This document shows, piece after piece, positions 16,349-24,474 of a stretch of DNA of 32,888 nt. Source of the stretch: Burkholderiales bacterium (lineage in GTDB: Bacteria; Pseudomonadota; Gammaproteobacteria; Burkholderiales; Burkholderiaceae_D); the NCBI GenBank assembly GCA_003136595.1, contig PLEY01000183.1:7863-40750 (forward strand), written 5' to 3'. Made by a program: the position numbers and the translations under genes. The notes under the pieces are model-generated. The model ran no database searches, was not told the DNA's origin, and saw only the letters and a list, made by a program, of their open reading frames with translations. Positions within the stretch are counted from its first letter, which is position 1, and every line of letters starts with the position of its first letter.

Positions 16349-18352
16349 ATGAACGATATTGCACCAACGAATCTGATCCTGGAGCGCGCGCTGGCCGCGC
16401 TTCATACCCGCCCGGACCGCAAGCTCGAACCCGTCGAGCGCAGCATCGATCGGGCCTTGGCGGCGCTGCTCGAAAAACAGCATGCCGACGGCCACTGGGT
16501 GTTCGAACTCGAGGCCGATGCGACCATCCCCTCCGAGTATGTCCTCATGACCCATTACCTGGGCGAGACGCCGAACCGCGCGCTCGAGGCGAAGATTGGC
16601 AAGTACCTGCGGCGCATCCAGACAGATGAGGGGGGCTGGCCGCTGTTCCACGGCGGCGCCATCGACGTGAGCGCCAGCGTCAAGGCCTATTTCGCCCTGA
16701 AGATGATTGGCGACGCGCCCGAGTCCGAGCACATGCAGCGTGCCCGCAGGACCATTCTTGCGCGCGGGGGCGCTGCGCGCAGTAATGTCTTCACCCGCAT
16801 CCTGCTTGCCCTGTTCGGCATCCTGCCCTGGCGCGCCGTCCCGGTGATGCCGGTCGAGATCATGCTGCTGCCGTCATGGTTTCCGTTCCATCTCTCCAAG
16901 GTGTCGTACTGGGCACGCACCGTCGTCGTGCCGCTCCTGGTGCTGAGCGCCTTGCGACCGCGCGCGCGCAATCCGAAAGGTGTGGGCATCGACGAACTCT
17001 TCGTCGCGCCGCGCGAGGAGACGGGGCTCCTGCCCAAGGCGCCCCATCAAAGCTGGCTCTGGTTCGTGTTCTTTCGCGGTGCCGATTCGATCCTGCGTCT
17101 CTGCCAGCCGCTCATCCCGGGGTTCGTGCGCCGCCACGCCATGCAGCGCGCGGTGACGTTCGTGACCGAGCGCTTGAACGGCGAGGATGGGCTCGGGGCG
17201 ATCTTTCCGGCGATGGTCAATGCCGTGGAGATGTTCGATGCCCTGGGCGTACCGCGCGGCCGACCCGATGTGGCCAAGGCGCGCGCGGCGATCGACAAGC
17301 TCCTCGTGATCCGGGAGGACGAGGCGTACTGCCAGCCCTGCCTGTCCCCGGTGTGGGACACCTCCCTGATGGCCCACGCCCTCATGGAAACCGGTGACCC
17401 GGAAGCGTTCGACGCGGCGCTGCGCGGCCTTGAGTGGCTGCGTCCGCTGCAGATCCTCGATGGGCGCGGCGACTGGACCGTGCGGCGCCGCAAGCTGCGT
17501 CCGGGCGGCTGGGCCTTCCAGTATGCGAATCCGCACTATCCGGATGTCGACGACACGGCCGTGGTCTCCATGGCCATGGACCGCGCCGCGCGGCTGCTCG
17601 GCGAGGACCGCTACCACGTCGCGCTCGACCGGGCGATCGAGTGGGTCATCGGCATGCAAAGCAGCGACGGCGGCTGGGGCGCCTTTGAGCCGGAGAACAC
17701 CCACACCTCGCTGAACAACATCCCATTCTCGGATCACGGCGCACTGCTCGATCCACCAACAGCCGACGCCTCGGCGCGCTGCTTGTCGATGCTCTCGCAG
17801 CTCGGCGATACCCCACAAAGCAGCGGCTCGGCCGCTCGCGCTCTGGCCTTTCTGCTGCGCGAGCAGGAGGAAGACGGCAGCTGGTATGGCCGCTGGGGCA
17901 TGAATTACATCTACGGCACCTGGACGGCACTGTGCGCGCTCAACGCGGCCGAGGTCGGGCACCAGGCCCCAGAAGTCGAGACCGCCGCCCTGTGGCTCAT
18001 CCAGATCCAGAATCCGGATGGTGGGTGGGGCGAGGACGGCTCGAGCTACCGACTGGACTACGATGGCTACGAGCCTGCGCCCAGCACCGCGTCCCAGACC
18101 GCATGGGCGCTCCTCGGTCTCATGGCGGCGGGCCTCGTCGATCATCCCGCCGTCGCCCGGGGCATCGCCTATCTGGTCGAACACCAGGGCACCGATGGGC
18201 TGTGGGCGGAGCCGTACTACACGGCCACCGGCTTTCCAGGCGTCTTCTATCTTCGCTACCACGGCTACTCGAAGTATTTTCCGCTGTGGGCCCTGGCGCG
18301 CTATCGCAACCTGAGGCGCAGTGGCCAGCGCGTCGTCGGTTTCGGGATGTGA
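16349..18352 (+). CDS. shc: Squalene-hopene cyclase
   Basis: This 667-aa monotopic membrane enzyme cyclises squalene to hopene and hopanol, the committed step of hopanoid synthesis (also named HpnF). The catalytic motif D-x-D-D-T-A is at 399-404, with Asp401 in the position of the proton donor. QW repeats typical of triterpene cyclases are visible: QHADGHW, QTDEGGW, QSSDGGWG, QEEDGSW, QNPDGGWG and QGTDGLW. Length is normal for the family. The ATG at 16349 is preceded only by a weak GAG. Its stop overlaps the GTG start of hpnG by 4 nt (GTGA), so the two are translated in tandem. The squalene-forming genes hpnC, hpnD and hpnE are not in the window. Confidence 0.97.
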   Translation: MNDIAPTNLILERALAALHTRPDRKLEPVERSIDRALAALLEKQHADGHWVFELEADATIPSEYVLMTHYLGETPNRALEAKIGKYLRRIQTDEGGWPLFHGGAIDVSASVKAYFALKMIGDAPESEHMQRARRTILARGGAARSNVFTRILLALFGILPWRAVPVMPVEIMLLPSWFPFHLSKVSYWARTVVVPLLVLSALRPRARNPKGVGIDELFVAPREETGLLPKAPHQSWLWFVFFRGADSILRLCQPLIPGFVRRHAMQRAVTFVTERLNGEDGLGAIFPAMVNAVEMFDALGVPRGRPDVAKARAAIDKLLVIREDEAYCQPCLSPVWDTSLMAHALMETGDPEAFDAALRGLEWLRPLQILDGRGDWTVRRRKLRPGGWAFQYANPHYPDVDDTAVVSMAMDRAARLLGEDRYHVALDRAIEWVIGMQSSDGGWGAFEPENTHTSLNNIPFSDHGALLDPPTADASARCLSMLSQLGDTPQSSGSAARALAFLLREQEEDGSWYGRWGMNYIYGTWTALCALNAAEVGHQAPEVETAALWLIQIQNPDGGWGEDGSSYRLDYDGYEPAPSTASQTAWALLGLMAAGLVDHPAVARGIAYLVEHQGTDGLWAEPYYTATGFPGVFYLRYHGYSKYFPLWALARYRNLRRSGQRVVGFGM

Positions 18353-19077
18353 GTGACGAGGCAGGCGGGCCCGGCGGTACGCTGCCGGTCTGGGCTGTCT
18401 GCGGCATGAAATTTGAGGCGCAACTGCTGGCCGAGCGCGGCGTGCAGGCGGTCTCGGGGCTCGCTGCCCAGACGCTCGACGAGGCAATCGAGAACGCCCT
18501 TGCAGCAGGCTGCGCCGGTCTTATCAGCATCGGCACCGCAGGCGCGCTCGATCCCGCACTCCACCCGGGCGCCTGGATCGTGCCGGCCCGCGTCGTGACA
18601 TCAACCGAGTCCTACGAGTGCGATCCGCACTGGAGTGAGCGCATCGCACGCCGGCTCGGCGTGACCGGCGGCGGGACGCTCGCGGCTGTTGGCGCGCCCG
18701 TGCGCGATGCGGCAGCCAAGGGGGCCCTGTTTCGCGCCACCGGAGCCTTGGCGGTCGACATGGAATCGGGGTCTGCCGCGCGCCGCGCCGCACTCCACGG
18801 CGTGCCGTTCGTTGCGGCCCGCGTGGTGATCGATCCCGCGCAGCGTGCCCTGCCGAGCAGTGCCTTGGTCGGTCTTAGGGCCGATGGCACGGTGGCGCTC
18901 ACCGCACTCATCGCCGAGCTCGCCCGGCATCCCGGGCAGCTCCCAGGCCTCTTCCGGCTTGCCCTGGATGCCCGCTGCGCGCGCCAGGCGCTAGCGCGCG
19001 GCGTCGCAGCGCTCGGAGTGGATCTTGCCCTACGCACCGAGCCTTGCACCCGGTCTTCAATTCGACCTCGGGCCTAG
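18349..19077 (+). CDS. hpnG: HpnG, nucleoside phosphorylase-family enzyme releasing adenine from adenosylhopane
   Basis: This 242-aa protein of the purine nucleoside phosphorylase / MTA-SAH nucleosidase fold removes adenine from adenosylhopane (made by HpnH), leading to ribosylhopane. Visible family features are an early AVCGMKFEAQLL strand, a GTAGALDP loop, and VDMESGSAA (Asp137, Glu139), where the conserved Met-Glu contacts the ribose. The start is GTG at 18349, overlapping the shc stop. The frame stays open far upstream inside shc, but that part is a shadow of shc. The gene ends in a CTAG whose TAG is also read as the stop of the convergent epimerase-like gene. Confidence 0.92.
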   Translation: MSDEAGGPGGTLPVWAVCGMKFEAQLLAERGVQAVSGLAAQTLDEAIENALAAGCAGLISIGTAGALDPALHPGAWIVPARVVTSTESYECDPHWSERIARRLGVTGGGTLAAVGAPVRDAAAKGALFRATGALAVDMESGSAARRAALHGVPFVAARVVIDPAQRALPSSALVGLRADGTVALTALIAELARHPGQLPGLFRLALDARCARQALARGVAALGVDLALRTEPCTRSSIRPRA

Positions 19078-20009
19078 CCTCGCGCTGTGACCTCCACGCA
19101 GGGCGGCGTCAAGGCCCTAAGCCCGTCGCGCACCTCAGGGTAGTGCAGGGTGACGGCGAGTTCGGCTTTCAGTCGGGTGTTGTCGAGGCGCCGCGATTCA
19201 CGCATGAAGGAATAACTCGCTTCGGAGACGCGCGCCGCGAGGAGCGCGCGACCCACGCGCGGCGCGCGCTCCAGGGCGAAGTGGTCGGCGACCAGGTCGA
19301 AGTAGTCTCCCATGCGCAACCGGCTGTCGTCGCTTGCGTGGTAGACGCGTTGGGGGGCGCCCCGCTGCAGCGCGGCCACGGAGATGCGCGCAAGATCATC
19401 GGCGTGGATATGGTTGGTATAGACATCCTCCTCTTCGAGGAGTGCGGGGGTGCGGCTCTTGATGCGGGCGATCGGTAGACGCTCGCCGGCGTAGATCCCG
19501 GGCACGCGTAGTATCGACAGCTGCGCGCCGGACTGGCGGGCCCAGTGGCGCAGGGTGCGCTCGGCATCGAGGCGCCGCATGCCCCGTTCCGACTCCGGGC
19601 GCGGCCAATGCGTCTCGTCGATGAGGGCGCCGCCACAATCACCGTATACGCCGCTCGTGCTGATGTAGACCAGACGCTGCACCCGCCCGAGCGCGCACAC
19701 CAGATGGCGCGTGCGCGTGTCGTGGCGACCGGACAGCGGGGGCGGGGCGAGGTGGATGACGGACCGGGCCAGGCCGCGCAGGCGCCACAGGCTGTTCGGA
19801 TCGTCCAGGTCCGCATGGATCGGCCGCACCCCCGCATTTCGCAGTCGCTCGAACTGGCTGTGTTGACGGGTCGTGCCGAACAAAGCGTAGCGGGGGCCGA
19901 GGAGCTGCGCGATGCGTAAACCCACGTCACCGCAGCCAACGATTAGAATACGGGGCCGGGCGAGTTTGTGGCCGTCCGGTGGTGTTCCGTGGTTCTGATC
20001 CCCTCTCAT
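19074..20009 (-). CDS. NAD(P)-dependent SDR-family epimerase-like protein (YeeZ-like)
   Basis: This 311-aa atypical extended SDR protein has a Rossmann motif, GCGDVG (Gly25, Gly27, Gly30), and a YISTSGVYGD segment after beta-strand 5. A motif resembling the usual YxxxK is not evident, so it may bind a dinucleotide without classical epimerase chemistry. The substrate is unknown. The ATG at 20007-20009 has no clear Shine-Dalgarno. No other ATG, GTG or TTG precedes the Rossmann motif, so the start cannot lie further inside. It is divergent from the ferredoxin-reductase gene, with only 10 bp between start codons, and shares its stop tetranucleotide with hpnG. Its link to hopanoids is by position only. 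Confidence 0.82.
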   Translation of the reverse strand: MRGDQNHGTPPDGHKLARPRILIVGCGDVGLRIAQLLGPRYALFGTTRQHSQFERLRNAGVRPIHADLDDPNSLWRLRGLARSVIHLAPPPLSGRHDTRTRHLVCALGRVQRLVYISTSGVYGDCGGALIDETHWPRPESERGMRRLDAERTLRHWARQSGAQLSILRVPGIYAGERLPIARIKSRTPALLEEEDVYTNHIHADDLARISVAALQRGAPQRVYHASDDSRLRMGDYFDLVADHFALERAPRVGRALLAARVSEASYSFMRESRRLDNTRLKAELAVTLHYPEVRDGLRALTPPCVEVTARG

Positions 20010-20019
20010 CTGGTCAAGT

Positions 20020-21075
20020 ATGACATTTTCCGTAACCGTTAGGCCCAGTGGTCATGTGTTCCAGGTCGAGTCCCACGAGACTGTGCTCGCCGCGGCACTG
20101 CGCCTTGGGGTTGGCCTGCCCTACGGCTGCAAAAACGGTGCCTGTGGGAGCTGCAAAGGCCGGGTCGTCGAGGGTCGCGTCGTCCTCGAAGCACACCAGG
20201 AGCACGCGTTATCCGCACAGGAGGCCGCGCAGGGCATGGCACTGTTCTGCTCGGCCCGCCCCGAGACGGACCTGGTCATCGAGGTTCGCGAGGTGGCGGG
20301 CGTGGGCGACATTCCCATCCGCAAGATGCCGTGCCGCGTCGCCGCGCTCGAGCGCTTGGCGCCCGATGTGGCGCGCCTCATGCTGCAGTTGCCCGCGACC
20401 GAGCGTTTCCAGTATCTGGCGGGCCAGTATATCGAACTGATCCTGAAAGACGGCCGGCGCCGGAGTTATTCGATGGCAGGGCCGCCGAACGAGGCCGAGC
20501 AGCTCGAGCTGCACATCCGCCACACGCCGGGAGGCGCTTTCACCGACCATGTGTTCGGTGCGGGCGCAACCCAGCTGAAGGTGCGCGACATCCTGCGCTT
20601 CGAGGGCCCGTTCGGGACATTCACCCTGCGTGAGGAGAGTCCGAAGCCGATCATCTTCCTGGCCAGCGGCACCGGCTTTGCACCGATCAAGGCGATGGTC
20701 GAATCGCAGCTTAAGAAAGTGCCGGCGCGCAGCGCGGTTCTCTATTGGGGAGGGCGACGCCCCGCCGACCTCTATCTCGCGGATCTCGCGCGCAGCTGGG
20801 AGGAGGCGTGGCCGGGCTTTGGTTTTGTCCCGGTGATCTCGGAGGCGCTCCCGGAAGATGAATGGAAGGGTCGCTGCGGCTTCGTGCACCGGGCGGTGCT
20901 CGAAGACTTTTCCGACCTGTCGGGCCACCAGGTATATGCCTGCGGCGCCCCGATCGTCGTCGATTCGGCACGGGACGACTTCGTCCGCGAGCGTGGCCTC
21001 CCCGAGGATGAATTCTTCGCGGACGCTTTCACCACTGAGGCCGACCTCGCGCGCCAGGCGACGCTTGCCGGCTAG
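20020..21075 (+). CDS. Ferredoxin-NAD(P)H reductase fusion (CDP-6-deoxy-delta-3,4-glucoseen reductase-like)
   Basis: This 351-aa flavoprotein has an N-terminal plant-type [2Fe-2S] ferredoxin (Cys37, Cys42, Cys45, Cys77), a middle FAD-binding beta-barrel with RSYS at 148-151, and a C-terminal NAD(P)-binding domain with GTGFAP at 217-222. Such proteins pass electrons from NAD(P)H to an oxygenase, a radical or deoxysugar enzyme, or another partner. Annotation as the deoxysugar reductase AscD/E3 is common but often unproven. The start ATG is immediately before the first ferredoxin strand, and no Shine-Dalgarno is visible. The nearby ferritin-like diiron protein would need an electron donor, which makes this a candidate partner, but that is inference from proximity. 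Confidence 0.88.
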   Translation: MTFSVTVRPSGHVFQVESHETVLAAALRLGVGLPYGCKNGACGSCKGRVVEGRVVLEAHQEHALSAQEAAQGMALFCSARPETDLVIEVREVAGVGDIPIRKMPCRVAALERLAPDVARLMLQLPATERFQYLAGQYIELILKDGRRRSYSMAGPPNEAEQLELHIRHTPGGAFTDHVFGAGATQLKVRDILRFEGPFGTFTLREESPKPIIFLASGTGFAPIKAMVESQLKKVPARSAVLYWGGRRPADLYLADLARSWEEAWPGFGFVPVISEALPEDEWKGRCGFVHRAVLEDFSDLSGHQVYACGAPIVVDSARDDFVRERGLPEDEFFADAFTTEADLARQATLAG

Positions 21076-21319
21076 TGCGTCTTGACGAGATAGATTTCGA
21101 CCTTCGCCATGGTCAGCGCCCGCCTCGGGAATCAGGTTTGGCTTGGATCCAGCCCAGCGGCTTTCAACGCCAATGGCCAACGTTCGGTTTCGAGGAGCGA
21201 ATCAAAATCACGGCGCTTGGTTTGCACAAATCGAAACCTGCATGTCTTAGCAGACAAGCGAAGGGAATTTCCAACCGGCAAGTCCTACCCACGATCCTCG
21301 ATCTAGGCGAGCAGGGCTT

Positions 21320-21344
21320 GAAGGCGCGGTCTACCCGCGCCTTC
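21320..21344. terminator. Perfect 10-bp inverted repeat, possible terminator hairpin
   Basis: GAAGGCGCGG at 21320-21329 pairs completely with 21335-21344 across a 5-nt loop. It lies between the convergent ferredoxin-reductase and livF genes. No T-tract follows on either strand, so intrinsic termination is uncertain, and it is about 245 bp from the upstream stop. Confidence 0.35.
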
Positions 21345-21406
21345 TGCAAGGTGTAGACGTTCCACCCTAATATGTTTCGCCGGCCGAGGCGGGTGTGCTG
21401 GATCGC

Positions 21407-21418
21407 TCTTTCGAAAGA
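21407..21418. repeat. 12-bp perfect palindrome
   Basis: TCTTTCGAAAGA reads the same on both strands. It lies in the gene-free stretch and could be a protein-binding site, but no promoter is seen next to it. Confidence 0.3.
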
Positions 21419-21543
21419 TCTGAGCCAGTCCCGGGCGTGCGGATCGAAATCGAGTTGGTCGCGCTCCACCGCGCTGGCGTCAATGCCTGTCCCGATGGCG
21501 CCTGGGTGTGGACGGGGCGCAGCGTGACTGTGGATATCGAGGC

Positions 21544-21572
21544 GGACAGGCCCATCCTACGGGGCCGTGTCC
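21544..21572 (-). terminator. Stem-loop downstream of livF, possible transcript end
   Basis: A 10-bp stem with one bulged base (21544-21553 with 21562-21572, 8-nt loop) lies about 65-95 nt beyond the livF stop on the minus strand. It is the best candidate for the end of the livHMGF transcript, though there is no U-run. Confidence 0.3.
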
Positions 21573-21638
21573 GGAAATGCCAGACGGGGCCCTCCGTCCA
21601 TGCGCCAAGCCGTGCCTGCGCTTTAGTCCTGCCGCGTC

Positions 21639-22367
21639 TTACTCGCCGAGATAGGCCGCGCGGACCTTGGGGTCGTCGAGCATCTCGCGCGCCTGCCCGG
21701 ACATGGTCACGAGCCCTGATTCCATGACATAGCCACGGTGTGCGGCCTGCAACGCCAGCCGTGCGTTTTGTTCGACGAGGAGGATGGTCACACCCTGTGC
21801 CGAGATGTCGCGGACGACTTCGAAGATCTTGTCGACCATGATCGGCGAGAGTCCCATCGAGGGTTCGTCGAGCAGTAGCAGCTTGGGTTGCCCCATCAGG
21901 GCCCGCGCCATCGCGAGCATCTGCTGCTCACCGCCCGACATGGTCCCGGCCAGCTGGTTGGCGCGTTCCTTCAAGCGCGGGAAGATCCCGAACATCTTCT
22001 CGATGTCGGCCGCAATGCCATCGGCGTCGCTGCGCACATAGGCGCCCATCTGCAGATTTTCGACGATGGTCATGCGCGAAAAGACGCCACGGCCCTCCGG
22101 CACCATGGCCAGGCCGTCGTGGAGCAGCTTGAACGGCAGGCGCCCTTTGATGCTTGTCCCCATGTAGCTGATGTCGCCGCCGGCCCAGGGCAGCAGGCCC
22201 GTGATGGCCTTGAGCGTCGTGGTCTTGCCGGCTCCGTTGGCCCCGATGAGCGTGACCAGCTCCCCCTGACGGATCTCGAAATCGATTCCCTTGACGGCCT
22301 CGATGCCGCCGTAGGAGACCATGAGGCCGCTGATCTTCAGCACGACTTGTTCCGAATTGACCGCCAT
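21639..22367 (-). CDS. livF: LivF, branched-chain amino acid ABC transporter ATP-binding protein
   Basis: This 242-aa ATPase subunit of a high-affinity Liv-type amino-acid transporter carries Walker A GANGAGKTT, signature MSGGEQQ and Walker B LLLLDEPSMG, all of LivF type. It works on the cytoplasmic side with LivG on the LivH/LivM channel. The start is ATG at 22365-22367. It overlaps the livG stop by 1 nt (TGATG) and has GGAGG 6 nt upstream (22374-22378), which is a better spacing than for the in-frame TTG one codon before. It is the last gene of livHMGF. Confidence 0.94.
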   Translation of the reverse strand: MAVNSEQVVLKISGLMVSYGGIEAVKGIDFEIRQGELVTLIGANGAGKTTTLKAITGLLPWAGGDISYMGTSIKGRLPFKLLHDGLAMVPEGRGVFSRMTIVENLQMGAYVRSDADGIAADIEKMFGIFPRLKERANQLAGTMSGGEQQMLAMARALMGQPKLLLLDEPSMGLSPIMVDKIFEVVRDISAQGVTILLVEQNARLALQAAHRGYVMESGLVTMSGQAREMLDDPKVRAAYLGE

Positions 22368-23143
22368 CAATGACCTCCGCCGAGATAGGCCTCGATCACC
22401 GCGGGATTGCGCTGAACGTCGGCGGGTTCGCCCTCGGCGATGGGTTTGCCGTAATCGAGCACCGTGACGCGGTTACATAGCCCCATCACGAGTTTCACGT
22501 CGTGCTCGATGAGAAGAATGGTGCGCCCATCACGGCTGATGCTCTCGAGCAGCCCGCGCAGCGACTGCTTCTCGGTGGCGTTCATCCCAGCGGCCGGCTC
22601 GTCGAGCGCAAGCAGATGGGGATCGGTGGCAAGCGCGCGGGCGATCTCGAGGCGGCGCTGGTCGCCGTAGGACAGCGTGCGTGCACGAAAGTCCGCGTAC
22701 TTCGCGACTCCCACATATTCGAGCAGTTCCATGGCGCGCTGCCGGATCGCCGCCTCCTCCGCGCGCGCACCGGACGTACGCAAGACGGCACCGATGACGC
22801 CGGCGTGGGTCCGTACATGGCGCCCGACCATGACGTTCTCCAGTGCGGTCATCTCGCCGAACAGGCGGATGTTCTGGAAGGTCCGTGCGATGCCGGCTTT
22901 GGCGACCTCGTGGGGAGCGGAGGGGGAATAGGGCTTGCCGCTGAGCTCAAAGGTGCCCGTGTCGGCCTGGTAGAGACCGGTGATGACGTTAAAGAAGGTC
23001 GTCTTGCCGGCGCCATTCGGACCGATGAGGCCGTAGATCTGGCCGCGCCGGATCGTCACGCCCACGTCCGAGAGCGCCTGCAGGCCCCCGAAGCGCTTGT
23101 TGACCCCTTTGACCGAGAGCAGAACTTCCGGTTGTGCAGACAT
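22367..23143 (-). CDS. livG: LivG, branched-chain amino acid ABC transporter ATP-binding protein
   Basis: This 258-aa ATPase has Walker A GPNGAGKTT, signature LSYGDQRRLE and Walker B LLALDEPAAGMN, the LivG pattern including the extra C-terminal part. The start ATG at 23141-23143 overlaps the livM stop by 1 nt (TGATG) and follows GGAGG at 23151-23155. The frame is open further upstream inside livM, but that is livM shadow. It is coupled to livM and livF in one operon. Confidence 0.94.
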   Translation of the reverse strand: MSAQPEVLLSVKGVNKRFGGLQALSDVGVTIRRGQIYGLIGPNGAGKTTFFNVITGLYQADTGTFELSGKPYSPSAPHEVAKAGIARTFQNIRLFGEMTALENVMVGRHVRTHAGVIGAVLRTSGARAEEAAIRQRAMELLEYVGVAKYADFRARTLSYGDQRRLEIARALATDPHLLALDEPAAGMNATEKQSLRGLLESISRDGRTILLIEHDVKLVMGLCNRVTVLDYGKPIAEGEPADVQRNPAVIEAYLGGGH

Positions 23144-24405
23144 CAGGCACCCTCCGCAGCCGAGCGCTTCGCCTTGATGCCGTGCAGGCCGCGGCCATGC
23201 TCGGGTGCAGGCCAAAGCCCCGCCGGCCGCTTCAGCATCACGACCACCATCGCGAGCCCGAAGATGAGTTGTCTTAGGACCTCGGGCTCGAGGAGGTTGC
23301 CGGCGAAATTGACGATCAGGTCATGAGAGAAGCTGGGCAGGACCGACGAGACCTTGTCGATTACGCCGAGCACTGGCAACCGGATCGCCGGCACCGCATG
23401 GCGCAGCACCTCAGGCAGGGCTGACAGCAAGACGGCTCCAAGGATCACGCCCGGGATATGTCCCATGCCGCCCAGCACCACCATGGAGAGGATCAGGATC
23501 GACTCGGGCAGCACGAACGATTCGGGACTGACAAAACCCTGGAAGGCGCCGAACATCGTCCCGGAAACCCCGCCGAAACTGGCACCCATGGCGAACGCCA
23601 GCAGCTTGATGTTGCGTGTGTTGATGCCCATGGCCTTGGCTGCGATCTCGTCCTCGCGGATCGCGACCCAGGCGCGCCCGATGCGCGAATCCTGCAGTCT
23701 TATTGTCACGAACACGATGACGATGACGAGCACCAGAAACAGGTAGTAATAGAGCTGCACGGGCGGAACGGCCAGACCGAAGAGCGAGTACGTCTGATTG
23801 AAGCGCAGCGACCCGATGCTGACCGGATCGATCAGGTTCACTCCCTGCGGGCCATTGGTCAGGTTGACCGGTGCATTCAGATTGTTCAGGAAAATGCGGA
23901 TCATCTCGCCAAATCCGAGCGTCACGATGGCCAGATAGTCGCCACGCAGCTTAAGCGTCGGAGCACCGAGGACCACCCCGAATCCGGCGGCAAGCGCCGC
24001 GCCGAACGGCACGATGATCCAGACGGAGAGGTGGATGCCATGCTGGGTGATCTCGGGTCCGAACAGGCCGGTGAGAAAGTTGCCGATGGCCGGATACTCG
24101 TCGACGAACGACTGCAGGACGATCGCGAACTGGGGCGAGGCGAGCAGACCAGCCAGGTACGCCCCGACGGCGTAGAAGGCGATGTAACCCAGATCGAGAA
24201 GCCCGGCGAAGCCGACCACGATGTTCAGACCCAGGGCGAGCATTGCATAGAGCAGCGCGAAGTCGAGGATGCGGATCCAGGAATTGCCGCCAAGGCCGGC
24301 CACAAAGGGGAGCGCAAAAAGCGCCACTGCAGCGAGCGCCATGCCGGCATAGGCCTTGTTGCGCGGACTCATGGCGCCCACGGGTGTCAGGGCGGTGTCG
24401 GTCAT
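23143..24405 (-). CDS. livM: LivM, branched-chain amino acid ABC transporter permease
   Basis: This 420-aa inner-membrane permease has a short cytoplasmic N-terminus and about ten hydrophobic segments. Typical LivM landmarks are LGLNIVVGFAGLLDLGYIAFYAVGAY near the N-terminus and a cytoplasmic coupling loop (RAWVAIREDEIAAKAMGIN) that contacts the ATPase. It forms the channel with LivH. It starts at ATG 24403-24405 behind a G-run. The gap to livH is 69 bp, the only non-overlapping junction of the operon. Confidence 0.94.
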   Translation of the reverse strand: MTDTALTPVGAMSPRNKAYAGMALAAVALFALPFVAGLGGNSWIRILDFALLYAMLALGLNIVVGFAGLLDLGYIAFYAVGAYLAGLLASPQFAIVLQSFVDEYPAIGNFLTGLFGPEITQHGIHLSVWIIVPFGAALAAGFGVVLGAPTLKLRGDYLAIVTLGFGEMIRIFLNNLNAPVNLTNGPQGVNLIDPVSIGSLRFNQTYSLFGLAVPPVQLYYYLFLVLVIVIVFVTIRLQDSRIGRAWVAIREDEIAAKAMGINTRNIKLLAFAMGASFGGVSGTMFGAFQGFVSPESFVLPESILILSMVVLGGMGHIPGVILGAVLLSALPEVLRHAVPAIRLPVLGVIDKVSSVLPSFSHDLIVNFAGNLLEPEVLRQLIFGLAMVVVMLKRPAGLWPAPEHGRGLHGIKAKRSAAEGA

Positions 24406-24474
24406 CGTTTCAGTCCCCCCGCAGTGCTGTCGAACTGCAATATTCGGCGCGTGGGCCGCGCCCTATAAGCCTGC

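Larger units (their letters stand above)
21076..21638. other. 563-bp region without a recognisable gene, partly lower in GC than its surroundings
   Basis: No convincing gene is seen. Between about 21160 and 21420 the base composition drops visibly. Short open frames exist on both strands: about 100 codons on the minus strand at 21164-21469, and a plus-strand frame from 21395 that runs into livF. Neither has a recognisable domain, a ribosome-binding site or a plausible neighbour. The stretch contains two stem-loops and a 12-bp palindrome, listed separately. It may be the remnant of a lost or transferred gene. Confidence 0.5.

Noticed and set aside
16874-18487. 537-codon minus-strand open frame
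   Set aside because: It is the antisense shadow of shc and hpnG; the composition is Arg/His/Gln-rich and no motif is recognised.
21395-21727. Plus-strand open frame before and into livF
   Set aside because: It overlaps the livF 3' end by almost 90 bp on the opposite strand, has no recognisable domain and turns Arg-rich at its end.
23458-24468. 336-codon plus-strand open frame
   Set aside because: It is antisense to livM and consists of His/Asp/Gln-rich shadow sequence.
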